Assembly (NCBI RefSeq): GCF_033568475.1
Contig: NC_133122.1
Span: 18,532,206 to 18,596,205, forward strand
From: Henckelia pumila
Taxonomy: Eukaryota; Streptophyta; Magnoliopsida; Lamiales; Gesneriaceae
Length of the DNA stretch: 64,000 nt
Reading direction: 5' to 3'
Shown here: in pieces, positions 11,013-23,900 of the stretch
Layout of the letters: each line of letters starts with the position of its first letter
Numbering within the stretch: position 1 is the stretch's first letter
Translations under genes and position numbers: made by a program
Notes under the pieces: generated by a model
What the model was told of the DNA's origin: nothing
Seen by the model: only the letters and a program-made list of their open reading frames with translations
Databases searched by the model: none

Positions 11013-13555
11013 TGTAACACCCGGTATTTTTAAATACGTAAATTCGCATGAATAATTAGGAAATTTATTTATTTAAAATTTTAGATAATGGGTTAAATAA
11101 TTATGTGAATTATTTGTGCATGATTTAATTTATTTTTAAGCATTTAACCCATAATTGGTGATTTTATGATTTTTAGTATTTAAATTATTTTATCGCGTAG
11201 ACGGGACCGTGGACGGACGAGATGACAACTTTCTATCCAATTTATTTCATGAGCCTTTTAAGAGCCCAAAAATATTATTTTGAGTTTTATTTCCTCAATA
11301 TTTTTAGTATTTAATTTTATATAATTTTAGGAGTCCGTTTTTATTCAAAATAAGCCAAAATAATGACTTTTATTATCTTTAAAATTCCCTTAATTATTTA
11401 TTTCGGTATTTTTAAATTAATTATCAGATTTTAATTATTAGTTAGAGTTTTTAAGTTATATATTTCATAATTAAAAATCCCTATTAATATTTTATTATCC
11501 TAAAAACCTATTTTTAAATTAAAACCTTACCCTAAACCTACCCAACCCTTACGCCTCCAAGCCCTCAGCCGTCATCTCCCCCTCTCCTTCATCTTCTTCA
11601 TCGATCAGAAATCTCCAAGGCTCCATAGCCGATTTTTCTTCGAAGTTTCAAGGTTGCTCGTCGTCCCGTCGTCGTTCTACACGCTCCTATCTCTTCCTTT
11701 AACGGTGCAAGACATGTTTCTTTCTCAAATTTTCGTGTCATATCAGTGGTTAATAGTGTGCGTGTGTATGCATTAGAATTATTCAAGGAAATTTCAGAAA
11801 ATTCGTTTAGTTTTGGTTGTTATGCACCTTGTTCATGTTTTTCTTCCATGCTCACGTTTTCTTGCTTCATGACTTGTATGGCTGCTGGTCAGAGGTTGCA
11901 GGGGGTTTCTTAGGGTCCCTAGGTTGGTGTGGTTCGGCTGGTTTGGGCTGGAAAGGGGCTGAGGCACGCTGGTTCGATGTTGGTCCAAGGGGGGTGTAGT
12001 TTAGGGTTCGATGGAAGAGGGCTTCGGGTTTGAGGTAGGGACCGTGGCTCGGGCTGAGCCATGGTAGGTTAGGACCGCCCAGACGTGGGCTACGTCTGGG
12101 CGGCGGCGCTCCGACCAGAGGTGGCCGGAGCTGGCCGGCAGCAGGCCATGAAGGCCTGCTGCTCACGGCCGAAGGGAGGTCGGGTAGGGGGGATCGGGTT
12201 AGAGGTTTTGAGGGGTCCGGGTCGGGTTCAATAAATCATGGGTCAAGTCTAGTGGGTCCGGGTCCGGGTTAAGTGAGTCGGGCTCGGGTAATTTATTTTT
12301 TTTAGTATTAAGTATAATTAAGTGTTTAATGGGCCTAATTAAATCCAAAAATTTAATTGGGTTTCATTTAATTATTTGGGTTAAATTTAATTATTATTGG
12401 GCTTAAATAAATTTATTTAAGTTAGTTCACTAATTTTTATGGGCTTTAGAGCCCATGAAAATTATTGGGCCAGTCTTTGGGCTTTTGGGCCTATTGGGCC
12501 AGAATAGAATGTTAATGGGCAAGAATTTCTGAAATTGGGTTTGAGTGTTAGGGCCAGCATTTCAGCACAAACCATGAGAAATTGCATGTGTCCTAAATAT
12601 ATATTTAATTATTTTATGCATGAATGTTATTTTAGTATTTATATGTTAGTATAAAAATTAAATTAAATATATATGAAGGACACACATTTTATTTAAGTAC
12701 ATGCATTCATGAAATAATTTTTATGCATGATTTAATGTTTAAGGTTGAGCAAAAGAAAATAATTTTATGTTGGAAGTTGAAGTAGTGTGACAATTTAAGG
12801 GGGATTCGTCCCCATATGTGAACTATTGAAGGGCAGTTTACTGCCAATTTAAGAGGTGATTCGTCACCGCCACGTACGTTGGTTTCCACGCTGATCAGTA
12901 TTTAATGTATGATTTAAGGTTACATTATGGATACAACCATGCGATGTTAGAAAATACTTTGCTCAACAATGTTTATGTATTATGTATGATTATTTAATTT
13001 AAGTTATGTTATGTCATGATATTTTTAAGCATGCTCATTCATGTATATGTTATGTATTAGTATTAAAGTGATTTAAATTATTTTAAACCCTTGTTATGTT
13101 AGCATGTTGGGCCTCTAGGCTCACTACACTGGTATGGTGCAGGTGAGTACGTAGAGGAGGATATGGTACCCACCGACGGCGAGGACATATGAGCGAACAT
13201 GCAGTGACCCCGTGACCGTGATAGTCGTCTGAGTCTTTATGCATGTTTTGAATATTTTAGCATGTTATACATTTATTTATTTATTTTCAGTGGTTGACAG
13301 TATGGGATATTTTATTTAAATATTTTCAGTGCATGCAAATTTTATTTATTTTTGCTTATGTCAGTATTTTATTAAATGTTTGACTCAGATATTTAATTTA
13401 TTAAAGGTTGCATTTTTACTTAGTTTATTTATTTTTAAATCTATTTATTCTGTGCATATATGTATGGGCATGTATGTACATATTATTATTTAGTAAGTAT
13501 ATAAAAAAAAAAATTTCCGCATATTTATTTATATTAGAGAGTTAGGGTCGTTTCA
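11013..13555 (+). repeat. 5' LTR of the gypsy element
   Basis: Begins TGTAACACCC and ends GGTCGTTTCA. A G-rich region (about 11880-12300) carries a perfect stem, CCGCCCAGACGT / ACGTCTGGGCGG, at 12075-12103, repeated at 19445-19473 in the other LTR. Open frames inside the LTR (such as 11817-11999 and 11867-12166 minus) are repeated in the 3' LTR and look incidental. Confidence 0.92.
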
Positions 13556-13570
13556 CTTGGTATCAAAGCA
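13556..13570 (+). promoter_or_regulatory. Gypsy primer-binding site (tRNA-Met type)
   Basis: TTGGTATCAAAGC lies immediately after the LTR and matches the complement of the initiator tRNA-Met 3' end with one difference (A for G). It is the expected start of minus-strand DNA synthesis. Confidence 0.85.
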
Positions 13571-13741
13571 CGGTCCTTGGAGGGGTCATTACTGCTATGC
13601 GAGCTCAGAAATCCACGCTACCGGTTTGTAAGTTTTAAGTGTTTATAACATGATTTACTTTTAAGAATTTAAGTTAGCATTAATGTTAAAACACTTAGTT
13701 ATGCATGGCGATTTACGTAAAGAAATATGTGATGGTGCAGA

Positions 13742-14818
13742 ATGCCTCCCAGACCGATGAACAGACGTGGGGAATCTACACCTACACCTACACCTCCACC
13801 TCCACCTCCACCTCCACCTCCGCAGAATCCACTTGCAGCATTGGAGCAGGCCAATGCTACTTTGATGGCAGGGGTTACTGCTCTGTTAGAGCAGCAGGCT
13901 TCATGTCCTAGAATGTCCCATGAGGAGGACGTAGCTGAGCGGTTCCAGAAGAAGGGGCCGAAGGAGTTCGTTGGTACCACCGATCCTTTGGTGGCTGAGG
14001 GGTGGATTCGTTCTTTGGAGTCCATCTTTGAATATATGGGGATCACAAATGCGGACAGGGTGAACTGTGCGACGTATATGTTGAGGGGAGACGCAGCTCT
14101 TTGGTGGAAGGGTGCTGCCAGGGGAGTACACCTTCCTACACTGTCTTGGGCAGAGTTTAGGCGTATCTTCTACGCCAAGTATTTCACGGAGGATGTGAGG
14201 AGTCGCATGATCCGTGAGTTTATGAGTCTCCGGCAGGGGGACAGGACAGTGGTTGAGTATGTGAGCCAGTTCGAGAGGGGCTGTCATTTTGTGCCTCTGA
14301 TTTCAGACAGCCCACCGGAGAAGATGAGACAGTTTGTGGAGGGACTGAGAGCGGATATCAAGCACGACGTACGTATGATGGATGCCGCTACATATGAGGC
14401 GGCAGTTAGTAGAGCACTGAGGTCAGAGGAGGGTAGGAGAGAGATACAGCGAGAGCAGCAGGGGAAGAGACAGATTCAGTCGGGGTATCGGCGACCATCT
14501 TCGCAGCCTCCTGCGAAGAAGCAGTTTACTGGGCCGTCTAAGGGCTCGAATCCGCAGCAGAGGCCACAACAGCAGAGGCCACAGCAGTTGAGGGGCGGGG
14601 CCCCTAATGCTATAGGTTTTCCTACTTGCTCGAAGTGTCAGAAGATGCATTCGGGACCTTGTCTGTTGGGAGCAGGAGTTTGTTTCCACTGTAGGGAGCC
14701 AGGGCATCAGATAGCTAACTGCCCGAGGAAGAAGAACACCGCTGGTAGAGTGTTCGTCATGCAGGCAGAGGAGGCAGATCCAGACACCTCCTTGATCACT
14801 GGTATATCTTACCTCTAG
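13742..14818 (+). CDS. gag: Gypsy Gag polyprotein (open)
   Basis: 358 residues from ATG 13742. A proline run encoded by a CACCTC/CACCTA hexanucleotide microsatellite (13775-13822) comes first. Then a retrotransposon gag domain (about 70-200, including WWKG and the FYAKYF region), a basic Gln/Arg-rich stretch (about 230-290), a short CSKCQKMHSGPC finger at 296-307 and a CCHC knuckle, CFHCREPGHQIANC, at 314-327. It forms the particle and binds RNA. It is uninterrupted, unlike pol. Its frame differs from that of pol, and the switch falls in a stop-containing segment starting at about 14802 that may be an intron. Confidence 0.88.
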   Translation: MPPRPMNRRGESTPTPTPPPPPPPPPPQNPLAALEQANATLMAGVTALLEQQASCPRMSHEEDVAERFQKKGPKEFVGTTDPLVAEGWIRSLESIFEYMGITNADRVNCATYMLRGDAALWWKGAARGVHLPTLSWAEFRRIFYAKYFTEDVRSRMIREFMSLRQGDRTVVEYVSQFERGCHFVPLISDSPPEKMRQFVEGLRADIKHDVRMMDAATYEAAVSRALRSEEGRREIQREQQGKRQIQSGYRRPSSQPPAKKQFTGPSKGSNPQQRPQQQRPQQLRGGAPNAIGFPTCSKCQKMHSGPCLLGAGVCFHCREPGHQIANCPRKKNTAGRVFVMQAEEADPDTSLITGISYL

Positions 14819-14965
14819 TATTTTATAATTTCTTCTATTGGTTAAAAAATTTGTTTTCTGTGGAATTGTTGTTATTTGGATGATCTATTTTCATGTTAGA
14901 ATAAGAAGCATGTTTTACTTGTGATTAGAATTAAGGGTTTTAGCGACTCTTTGGGGAAAGTTTAG
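14802..14965 (+). other. Possible 164-base intron between gag and protease
   Basis: The segment starts GTATATC and ends GTTTAG, is T-rich compared with its neighbours, and contains stops in the gag frame (14816) and pol frame (14941). Removing exactly 14802-14965 joins the gag frame (phase 1 at base 14801) to the protease frame 27 bases before the DSGAT motif, without a stop. This is arithmetic on the sequence; splicing is unproved. It could instead be a decayed insertion. Confidence 0.35.
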
Positions 14966-17900
14966 TTGGAGGCAACTCCACGTTTGCATTGCTAGATTCA
15001 GGGGCTACGCATTCGTTTATCTCCCTGGAGTTTATCAGACGGATAGGCATCACACCCGAGATTGTTGACAGTGGTTATGATATCACTATGCCGTCAGGAC
15101 AGATTATTTCTACCTCTAGTGTCATTCGAGAACTGGAGTTGGAGCTTCAGGGGCACTCCATTCGCGCAGATGTGGTGGTTTTGCCATTGAGTGGATTTTA
15201 TTTGATATTGGGTATGGACTGGTTGACAGTCAATGGAGCTTCGATTGATTTTCGTCGGAGGACAGTGTCAGTGAAACCGCCGGGAGGCGACCCGTTTACT
15301 TTTCATGCATCTTAGAGCAGTGATATTCCTCAGGTGATATCTCTTATTCAGGCGAGAAATTTGTTGAAACGGGGTTGCCAAGGTTTTCTAGCAAGTATTG
15401 TCACGGCCACAGAATCACCTAGCAGATCATTATCAGAGATAGAGGTGGTTCGTGACTTTTCGGACGTCTTCCCGGAGGATGTTGCAGGAATTCCACCAGT
15501 GAGAGATGTGGAGTTCAGCATCGACTTAGTGCCAGACGCCGTGCCTATCTCTAAGGCACCATACAGACTTGCTCCTACCGAGATGAAAGAGTTGAAGGAG
15601 CAGATACAGGAATTATTAGAGAAAGGCTTTGTTCGTCCTAGCTTTTCTCCATGGGGAGCTCCAGTGTTATTTGTGAAGAAGAAGGATGGCAGTATGAGAC
15701 TGTGCATCGATTATCGAGAGCTCAATAGGGTCACAGTGAAGAATAAGTACCAACTGCCGAGGATAGAGGACTTATTTGATCAGTTGCAGGGAGCTTTGGT
15801 GTTCTCCAAGATCGACCTGCGATCTGGTTACCATCAGCTGCGAGTTAGAGAGGCAGATGTGTCCAAGACTGCTTTCCGGACACGTTATGGGCATTACGAG
15901 TTCTTAGTGATGCCATTTGGGATGACCAATGCTCCAGCGGTTTTCATGGATCTCATGAACCGAGCATTTCAGCCGTATCTTGATCAGTTCATCATAGTCT
16001 TCATTGATGATATCTTGATCTACTATAGGAGCGTTGAGGAGCATAGGCAGCATCTACAGACAGCCTTGCAGACTTTGAGGGAGCATCGTTTGTATGCCAA
16101 GTTCAGCAAGTGCGAGTTTTGGCTCGAGTAGGTGGCATTTCTTGGCCACATTATTTCGAGAGATGGGATTGCAGTGGATCAGTCGAAGGTTGAGGCAGTG
16201 CAGAAATGGGGTATTCCGAAGAATGCTTCAGAGATTCGCAGTTTCTTGGGTTTGTCAGTATACTATAGGAAGTTCATCAAGGGTTTTTCCTCTATTGCAG
16301 TACCCTTGACTTCCTTAACCAAGAAGAACGCGAAGTTTATTTGGAGTTCAGACTGTCAGAGGAGCTTCGATCAGCTGAAGGAAGCACTCACTACTGCACC
16401 GGTTTTAGCGATGACAGTACCACACGAGGAGTTAGTGGTGTACACCGATGCGTCTAAGCTAGGTTTAGGCGCAGTACTTATGCAGTGTGGTAAGGTTATT
16501 GCTTATGCGTCGAGGCAGTTGAAGATTCATGAGCAGAACTACCCGAAACATGACTTGGAGTTAGCGGCAGTGGTTTTCGCTTTGAAAATCTGGAGGCACT
16601 ATCTGTATGGCGAGAAGTGCAAGATTTTCACTGATCATAAGAGCTTCAAGTACTTCTTCACTCAGAAGGAGTTGAACATGAGGCAACGGAGATGGTTGGA
16701 GTTGGTGAAGGATTACGACTGTGACATTAGCTACCATCCAGGTAAAGCTAATGTAGTGGCCGATGCTTTGAGTCGGAAGTCGTCAGTGGTATAGTGTTTG
16801 TCAGTGCAGCTATCACTGCAGAGGGAGATTCAGAGGTTTGATTTGGAGTTTTACTCGAGTGGTCATGCACCGAGCTTGTCAGTGTTGACGGTGCAGCCAG
16901 TTCTGCGAGATTGGATCAGGGATGGACAGTCTACTGATGAGGAGTTGCAGCGATGGAGACAGAGAGATGAGGCCAAGGGTAATCTTCTGTATACAGTTGT
17001 GGATGACATTGTTCAGTACCGTGGTAGGATGTGGGTACCGAACGTCGATCAGTTGAGAGCTGAGATCTTAGCAGAGGCTCAAACATCTCCGTACTCCATT
17101 CACCCCGGAAGTACGAAGATGTATCGAGATTTGCAACTATTGTATTGGTGGCCCGGGATGAAGAGAGATATAGGGAGAGTTGTGTCAGAGTGCTTGACTT
17201 GTCAGCAGGTCAAGACTGAGCATCAGCGTCCAGCAGGACTTCTTAGACCTCTTCCTATTCCGGAATGGAAATGAGAGAATATTACGATGGACTTTGTAGT
17301 TGGCTTACCGAGGAGTGCCAGAGGTTGCACAGCTATTTGGGTGATCGTGGATAGACTCACCAAGTCAGCTCATTTCTTATCGGTGAGTACTACTTACTCG
17401 TTGACACAGTATGCAGAGCTTTACATCAAGGAGATTGTTAGACTGCATGGCATACCAGTGTCGATAGTATCAGACAGAGATCCGAGATTTACGTCTGCAT
17501 TTTGGAGGAGTTTGCACACTGCATTGGGGACTAGACTTTTGTTCAGTACAGCGTTCCATCCCCAGACAGATGGTCAGTCTGAGAGAGTGATCCAGGTTCT
17601 CGAGGATCTACTGAGAGCTTGTGTCATCGACTTTCAGGGCTCGTGGGAGACTAGACTGCCATTAGTGGAGTTTACCTATAACAACAGTTTTCAGTCGTCT
17701 ATAGGTATGGCTCCTTATGCAGCATTGTACGGGAGGAGGTGCAGATCTCCTGTGCATTGGGATGAGGTCGGTGAGAGGATTTTACTTGGACCTGAGATTG
17801 TGCAGCAGACAGCGGATATTGTGACACAGATTCGGGATCGCATGAGGACTGCTCAGAGTCGTCAGAAGAGTTATGCAGATACTCGACGACGAGATTTGGA

Positions 17901-18327
17901 GTTCGCTGTAGGTGATCATGTATTCCTGAAGGTGTCACCTATGAAGGGAGTAGTGCGATTTGGCCGGAGAGGCAAGCTTAATCCGAGATATATAGGGCCA
18001 TTCGAGATCTTGGAGAGAGTTGGCACGTTGGCCTACCGTTTAGCTCTACCACCAGGGCTAGCGGCAATGCACAATGTATTCCATGTATCCATGCTTCGGA
18101 GATACATCTCGAACCCGTCACATGTGTTGGATTTTGAGCCTCTTCAGTTGACACCGGAGTTAGCATTTGAGGAGAGGCCTATACGGATCTTGGCTAGGGA
18201 GGAGCGCAGATTGAGGACACGGGTTATACCGATGGTCAGAGTCCAGTGGCTGAATCACTCGGAGGAGGAAGCTACTTGGGACACCGAGGCAGATATGAGG
18301 ACTCACTACCCGGAGTTGTTCGGGTAA
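14966..18327 (+). pseudogene. pol: Gypsy Pol: protease, RT, RNase H, integrase, chromodomain (four stops)
   Basis: One reading frame throughout. Aspartic protease with DSGATHSF near 14992-15015. Reverse transcriptase about 15450-16080, with the active site FIDDIL near 16000-16015. RNase H about 16380-16780, with YTDAS near 16441. Integrase HHCC region about 17095-17215, then the catalytic core from MDFVVGLP (17287) through SDRDPRF and ERVIQVLE. A chromodomain-like tail (about 18190-18324) precedes the stop at 18325. In-frame stops lie at 15313, 16129, 16792 and 17272. The ones at 16129 (TAG for expected CAG) and 17272 (TGA for expected TGG) fit C-to-T change on one strand or the other, as in methylated repeats. 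Integration and reverse transcription are lost in this copy. Confidence 0.88.
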
Positions 18328-18352
18328 GTACTTTAATTTCGAGGACGAAATC

Positions 18353-18373
18353 CAATTTAAGGGGGGGGAGAAT
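18353..18373 (+). promoter_or_regulatory. Gypsy polypurine tract
   Basis: AAGGGGGGGGAGAA lies just before the 3' LTR. It primes plus-strand DNA synthesis. Confidence 0.85.
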
Positions 18374-20907
18374 TGTAACACCCGGTATTTTTAAATACGT
18401 AAATTCACATGCATAATTAGGAAATTTATTTATTTAAAATTTTAGATAATGGGTTAAATAATTATGTGAATTATTTGTGCATGATTTAATTTATTTTTAA
18501 GCATTTAACCCATAATTGGTGATTTTATGATTTTTAGTATTTAAATTATTTTATCGCGTAGACGGGACCATGGACGGACGAGATGACAACTTTCTATCCA
18601 ATTTATTTCATGAGCCTTTTAAGAGCCCAAAAATATTATTTTGAGTTTTATTTCCTCAATATTTTTAGTATTTAATTTTATATAATTTTAGGAGTCCGTT
18701 TTTATTCAAAATAATCCAAAATAATGACTTTTTATTATCTTTAAAATTCCCTTAATTATTTATTTCGGGATTTTTTAATTAATTATCAGATTTTAATTAT
18801 TAGTTAGAGTTTTTAAGTTATATATTTCATAATTAAAAATCCCTATTAATATTTTATTATCCTAAAAACCTATTTTTAAATTAAAACCTTACCCTAAACC
18901 TACCCAACCCTCACGCCTACAAGCCCTCAGCCGACATCTCCCCCTCTCCTTCATCTTCTTCATCGATCAGAAATCTCCAAGGCTCCATAGCCGATTTTTC
19001 TTCGAAGTTTCAAGGTTGCTCGTCGTCCCGTCGTCCCGGATTCGTTCTACACGCTCCTATCTCTTCCTTTAACGGTGCAAGACATGTTTCTTTCTCAAAT
19101 TTTTGTGTCATATCAGTGGTTAATAGTGTGCGTGTGTATGCATTAGAATTATTCAAGGAAATTTCAGAAAATTCGTTTAGTTTTGGTTGTTATGCACCTT
19201 GTTCATGTTTTTCTTCCATGCTCACGTTTTCTTGCTTCATGACTTGTATGGCTGCTGGTCAGAGGTTGCAGGGGGTTCCTTAGGGTCCCTAGGTTGGTGT
19301 GGTTCGGCTGGTTTGGGCTGGAAAGGGGCTGAGGCACGCTGGTTCGATGTTGGTCCAAGGGGGGTGCAGTTTAGGGTTCGATGGAAGAGGGCTTCGGGTT
19401 TGAGGTAGGGACCGTGGCTCAGGCTGAGCCACGGTAGGTTAGGACCGCCCAGACGTGGGCTACGTCTGGGCGGTGGCGCTCCGGCCTGGCCGGCAGCAGG
19501 CCATGAAGGCCTGCTGCTCACGGCCGAGGGAAGGTCGAGTAGGGGGGATCGGGTTAGAGGTTTTGAGGGGTCCGGTCGGGTTCAATAAATCATGGGTCAA
19601 GTCTAGTGGGTTCGGGTCCGGGTTAAGTAAGTCGGGCTCGGGTAATTTATTTTTTTTAGTATTAAGTATAATTAAGTGTTTAATGGGCCTAATTAAATCC
19701 AAAAATTTAATTGGGTTCCATTTAATTATTTGGGTTAAATTTAATTATTATTGGGCTTAAATAAATTTATTTAAGTTAGTCCACTAATTTTTATGGGCTT
19801 TAGAGCCCATGGAAATTATTGGGCCAGTCTTTGGGCTTTTGGGCCCATTGGGCCAAAATAGAATGTTAATGGGCCAGAATTTAAGAAATTGGGTTTGAGT
19901 GTTAGGGCCAGCAGTTCAGCACAAACCATGAGAAATTGCATGTGTCCTAAATATATATTTAATTATTTTATGCATGAATGTTATTTTAGTATTTATATAT
20001 TAGTATAAAAATTAAATTAAATATATATGAAGGACACACATTTTATTTAAGTACATGCATTCATGAAATAATTTTTATGCATGATTTAATGTTTAAGGTT
20101 GAGCAAAAGAAAATAATTTTATGTTGGAAGTTGAAGTAGTGTGACAATTTAAGGGGGTTTCGTCCCCATATGTGAACTATTGAAGGGCAGTTTACTGCCA
20201 ATTTAAGAGGTGATTCGTCACCGCCACGTACGTTGGTTTCCACGCTGATCAGTATTTAATGTATGATTTAAGGTTACATTATGGATACAACCATGCGATG
20301 TTAGAAAATACTTTGCTCAACAATGTTTATGTATTATGTATGATTATGATATTTAAGTTATGTTATGTCATGATATTTTTAAGCATGCTCATTCATGTAT
20401 ATGTTATGTATTAGTATTAAAGTGATTTAAATTATTTTAAACCCTTGTTATGTTAGCATGTTGGGCCTCTAGGCTCACTACACTGGTATGGTGCAGGTGA
20501 GTACGTAGAGAAGGATGTGGTACCCACCGGCGGCGAGGACATATGAGCGGACATGCAGTGACCCCGTGACCGTGATAGTCGTCTGAGTCTTTATGCATGT
20601 TTTGAATATTTTAGCATGTTATACATTTGTTTATTTATTTTCAGTGGTTGACAGTATGAGATATTTTATTTAAATATTTTCAGTGCATGCAAATTTTATT
20701 TATTTTTGCTTATGTCAGTATTTTATTAAATGTTTGACTCAGATATTTAATTTATTAAAGGTTGCATTTTTAATTAGTTTATTTATTTTTAAATCTATTT
20801 ATTTTGTGCATATATGTATGGGCATGTATGTACATATTATTATTTAGTAAGTATAAAAAAAAAAAATTCCGCATATTTATTTATATTAGAGAGTTAGGGT
20901 CGTTTCA
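18374..20907 (+). repeat. 3' LTR of the gypsy element
   Basis: Same ends as the 5' LTR. It differs by scattered substitutions and small indels, for example an extra CCCGGATT near 19040 and a shorter GGCC-rich stretch near 19480. The target duplication AAGAG follows directly. Confidence 0.92.
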
Positions 20908-23900
20908 AAGAGAGTGAGACAATCGATGATTATGAACGCCTCTTGAGGAAGATCGAGAATGAGGCAATTGATCTTGGTGATGCTATTTCGAACGAACGCC
21001 TGGTGAGCAAAGTGTTGAGATCACTGCCGAAAATATTTCAAATGAAGATTTGTGCTATTGATGAATCAAAAGACACATCAATTCTGGGATTAGATAAATT
21101 AATGAGTTCACTTCGAACTTATGAGTTGTAGATGAATTTTTAAAAAAAGGACAAAGGTAAGTCTATTGCACTTCAAGTTTCTAATGACTCATACAATGAT
21201 TTTATTGATCTAACACATGGAGTCAACGAGTCTGACTTAGGAGATGATTCTATTGCTCTACTTACCAAACAATTTGGTAACTATTTGAAGAGAATGAGAG
21301 ATTATAAGAAACCTGGTCAGAAACCCAAAGTTTTGGATGCTCCTACTGTTGGAAAACCATTGAGGATTTGCAGACCAGAACAGAATACCATTCCTTCAAA
21401 GAGTCAAAATCACTTTCAGAAAGAATGAAAAACAATGACTATCTCCAAAAAGTTTGATTCTGTGAAGTGTCATGAGTGCACAGGCTTCGGTCACTATGCT
21501 AATGAGTGCCCAACCAGACTTCGCAAAGGAATGTGTGCTTCCCTAAGTGATGATGAAGATGAGGAAGGAACAGAACAAGGAGAAGAAGAGACTCACAATG
21601 CCCTTTCAGTTTTGGTGGTGCAGAAGAAACACAGTGTTGTCACAGGTGTCACAACACTTGGTCACAACACTGACCAAAAGGTACTTTGTCTGAATGCATA
21701 TGTTTCTGGAGACTCAATTCAAGAAGCTGATGAAGTAGAACTTTCTTGGGATAATGCTCAGAAGATGTATGAAAAATTGTATAATGACTGGATATTAAGG
21801 AACAAGTCAAATTCTGCTTTAACAAAGGAGAACAGTGAACTGAAAGCTTCAGTGGCTAGACTTGAAGTTGTTTTGAGCAAGAAGGATTTAGAACTAGGCA
21901 AGGTCAAAGAAGAGCTTGGAAGAGCCAATGCAACTCTCGCAAAGTTTAATTCAAGCAAGACAAAGTTGGATTCAATTCTAATGATGATAAAAGATGATAG
22001 AGCTGATCTAGGCTTTCATAATAGAAAGTTTGAAGTTCGGGAGTCGTCAAAAACTGTTTTGTCAAAGAGAACAGTAACTCTGCTACTGTTCCAATTTCAA
22101 TTCCAAAGGAAAAGCCAAATCCATTGAAGACACAAGCTCCTGTTCAGAGGAAAAAGTAAAAGAAGCGTAGGTTTGTTTGTCATTACTGTCACAAGCAAGG
22201 TCACATCAAGCCTTACTGTTTTAAACTCAGGTATGACTATATGTACTGGAATACCAGACAAGTTTTGCCATCAGTGTTGCCAACACTGAACCAGAACACT
22301 GACTGGAAGAAAAATTCCAAGAAAAAGGTTTGGGTACCAAAAGCTAAATCTAGTTGTAATGTCGTTTATACTTCCTTGAAAACTAATATTGCAGGTCATT
22401 GGTACTTCGACAGTGGCAGTTCACGCCACATGACAGGATTAAAGAAGTATCTTTCTGACTATGTTGAACGGGATAAAGGAAAAGTGACATATGGAGGAGG
22501 AGCTAATGGAAAGATTGTTGGAAAAGGAACCTTGAATGTAGAGGGACTGCCGAAGCTTCACAATGTTCTACATGTTGAAGGATTAAATGCTAATCTTATT
22601 AGCATTAGCCAACTCTGTGATGATGATATTTATGTTAAATTTGATAAGAATTTATGTCAAGTATTTGATAAGAGTAATTCGTGTGTTTTGATAGGGTCTA
22701 GATCATCGGACAACTGTTATCAACTTGGAGAGGATTTTGCTTGCAAATTCACCAAGGTTGATGATTTGAATTTATGGCATCAAAAGTTGGGACATGCCAA
22801 CTTCAAAGCATTGAAGAAACTGAGCCAGTATGATGCTGTACGTGGAATGCTAAATCTAACTTTTGGAGTTCCATATGTGTGTGGAGACTGTAAAAAAGGT
22901 AAGCAAACTCGTGTGTCGCATCCAGTGTTACAACACTGTGGGACAACACGATGTCTTGAACTTCTACACATGGACTTAATGGGACCCATGGAGGTTGAAA
23001 GCTGTGGATGCAAGAAAAATTCATTTGTGTGTGTTGATGAATTTTCAAGGTACTCATGGGTAAGTTTTCTAAGAGAAAAGTCTGGGACATTCGAAGCTTT
23101 CAAAAAGTTAATAAAACAGATTACTAATATGTATGCTTTGAAGGTTATCAGGATTCGAACTGACCATGGTAAGGAATTTGAAAACTCATTGTTTGATCAA
23201 TTCTGTGAAAAGGAAGGTATATCACATGAATATTCAGCACCTAAGACACCTCAGCAAAATGACATTGCTGAAAGAAAAAACAGAACCCTCCAAGAGATGA
23301 CAAGGGTTATGTTAAGCTCCAAAAATATTGCAAAAAGATTTTGGGCTGAGGCTTTAAATATTGCATGTCACATATCCAATAGGGTGTATTTAAGGAAAGG
23401 TTATACTATGACATCCTATGAAATTCTCATGGAAAAGAGGCCTAACCTTAAATCCTTTCATATTTTTGGATGCATATGTTATGTTTTGAATGACATGATG
23501 CAGTTGGCTAAGTTTGATTCAAAAAGAGATAAGTGTTTATTTCTTGGATATGCTTTGAATAGTCGAGCTTATCGTGTGTTTAACTTGAGAACTAGAACTA
23601 TCATTAAATCTATTAATGTGGTATTTGATGATTATGCATATCTGAAGGGGAAAACAATTGAAGACAATATTGATGATCTGTTGGATACTGTTGCTCCCCA
23701 GACTGATTCCAGTGTTGTCCCTAGTGTTGTCCCACCTGAAAAATCACCCAGCACAACACTAAGTCCAACACTGAATATGAATGAACAGAATACAGAAGAT
23801 CAGGATGTTTTTGAAGATGAAATACAAGATGCTGGACATGATGTACCAAGCAGAATTCAGAAAAACCATCCTACTTCACAAATCATAGGAGATGCACAAG

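Larger units (their letters stand above)
11013..20907 (+). mobile_element. Tekay-like Ty3/gypsy chromovirus, nested in copia gag
   Basis: 9,895 bp with long LTRs (2,543 and 2,534 bp) starting TGTAACACCCGG and ending GTCGTTTCA. The duplication AAGAG is at 11008-11012 and 20908-20912. Protease, reverse transcriptase, RNase H and integrase occur in gypsy order, and the integrase ends in a chromodomain-like segment. Long LTRs, a tRNA-Met primer site and a chromodomain point to the Tekay/Del clade. By eye the two LTRs differ at only a few bases per hundred, so insertion is fairly recent. Pol has several stops, so this copy is probably not autonomous. Confidence 0.93.
10602..22127 (+). pseudogene. 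gag: Copia gag, broken and split by the gypsy insertion
   Basis: The frame starts at ATG 10602 and runs to 11012, where the gypsy element interrupts it. It resumes in the same frame at 20913, after the second copy of the target duplication. The first part looks like the UBN2-type capsid domain of plant copia gag. A CCHC zinc knuckle (CHECTGFGHYANEC) lies near 21465-21510, followed by an acidic stretch and a long coiled coil (about 21735-21975). A second knuckle (CHYCHKQGHIKPYC, 22178-22219) lies past a frameshift near 22050. In-frame stops occur at 10668 (TGA where Trp is expected), 10926, 21129, 21141 and about 21426. Gag would form the nucleocapsid that packages element RNA; this copy cannot. 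Confidence 0.85.

Noticed and set aside
11817-12166. Open frames inside the gypsy LTRs, present twice (also 19187-19521)
   Set aside because: They overlap on both strands, lie wholly in LTR sequence and have no recognisable domain. Duplication comes from the LTR pair, not from gene conservation.
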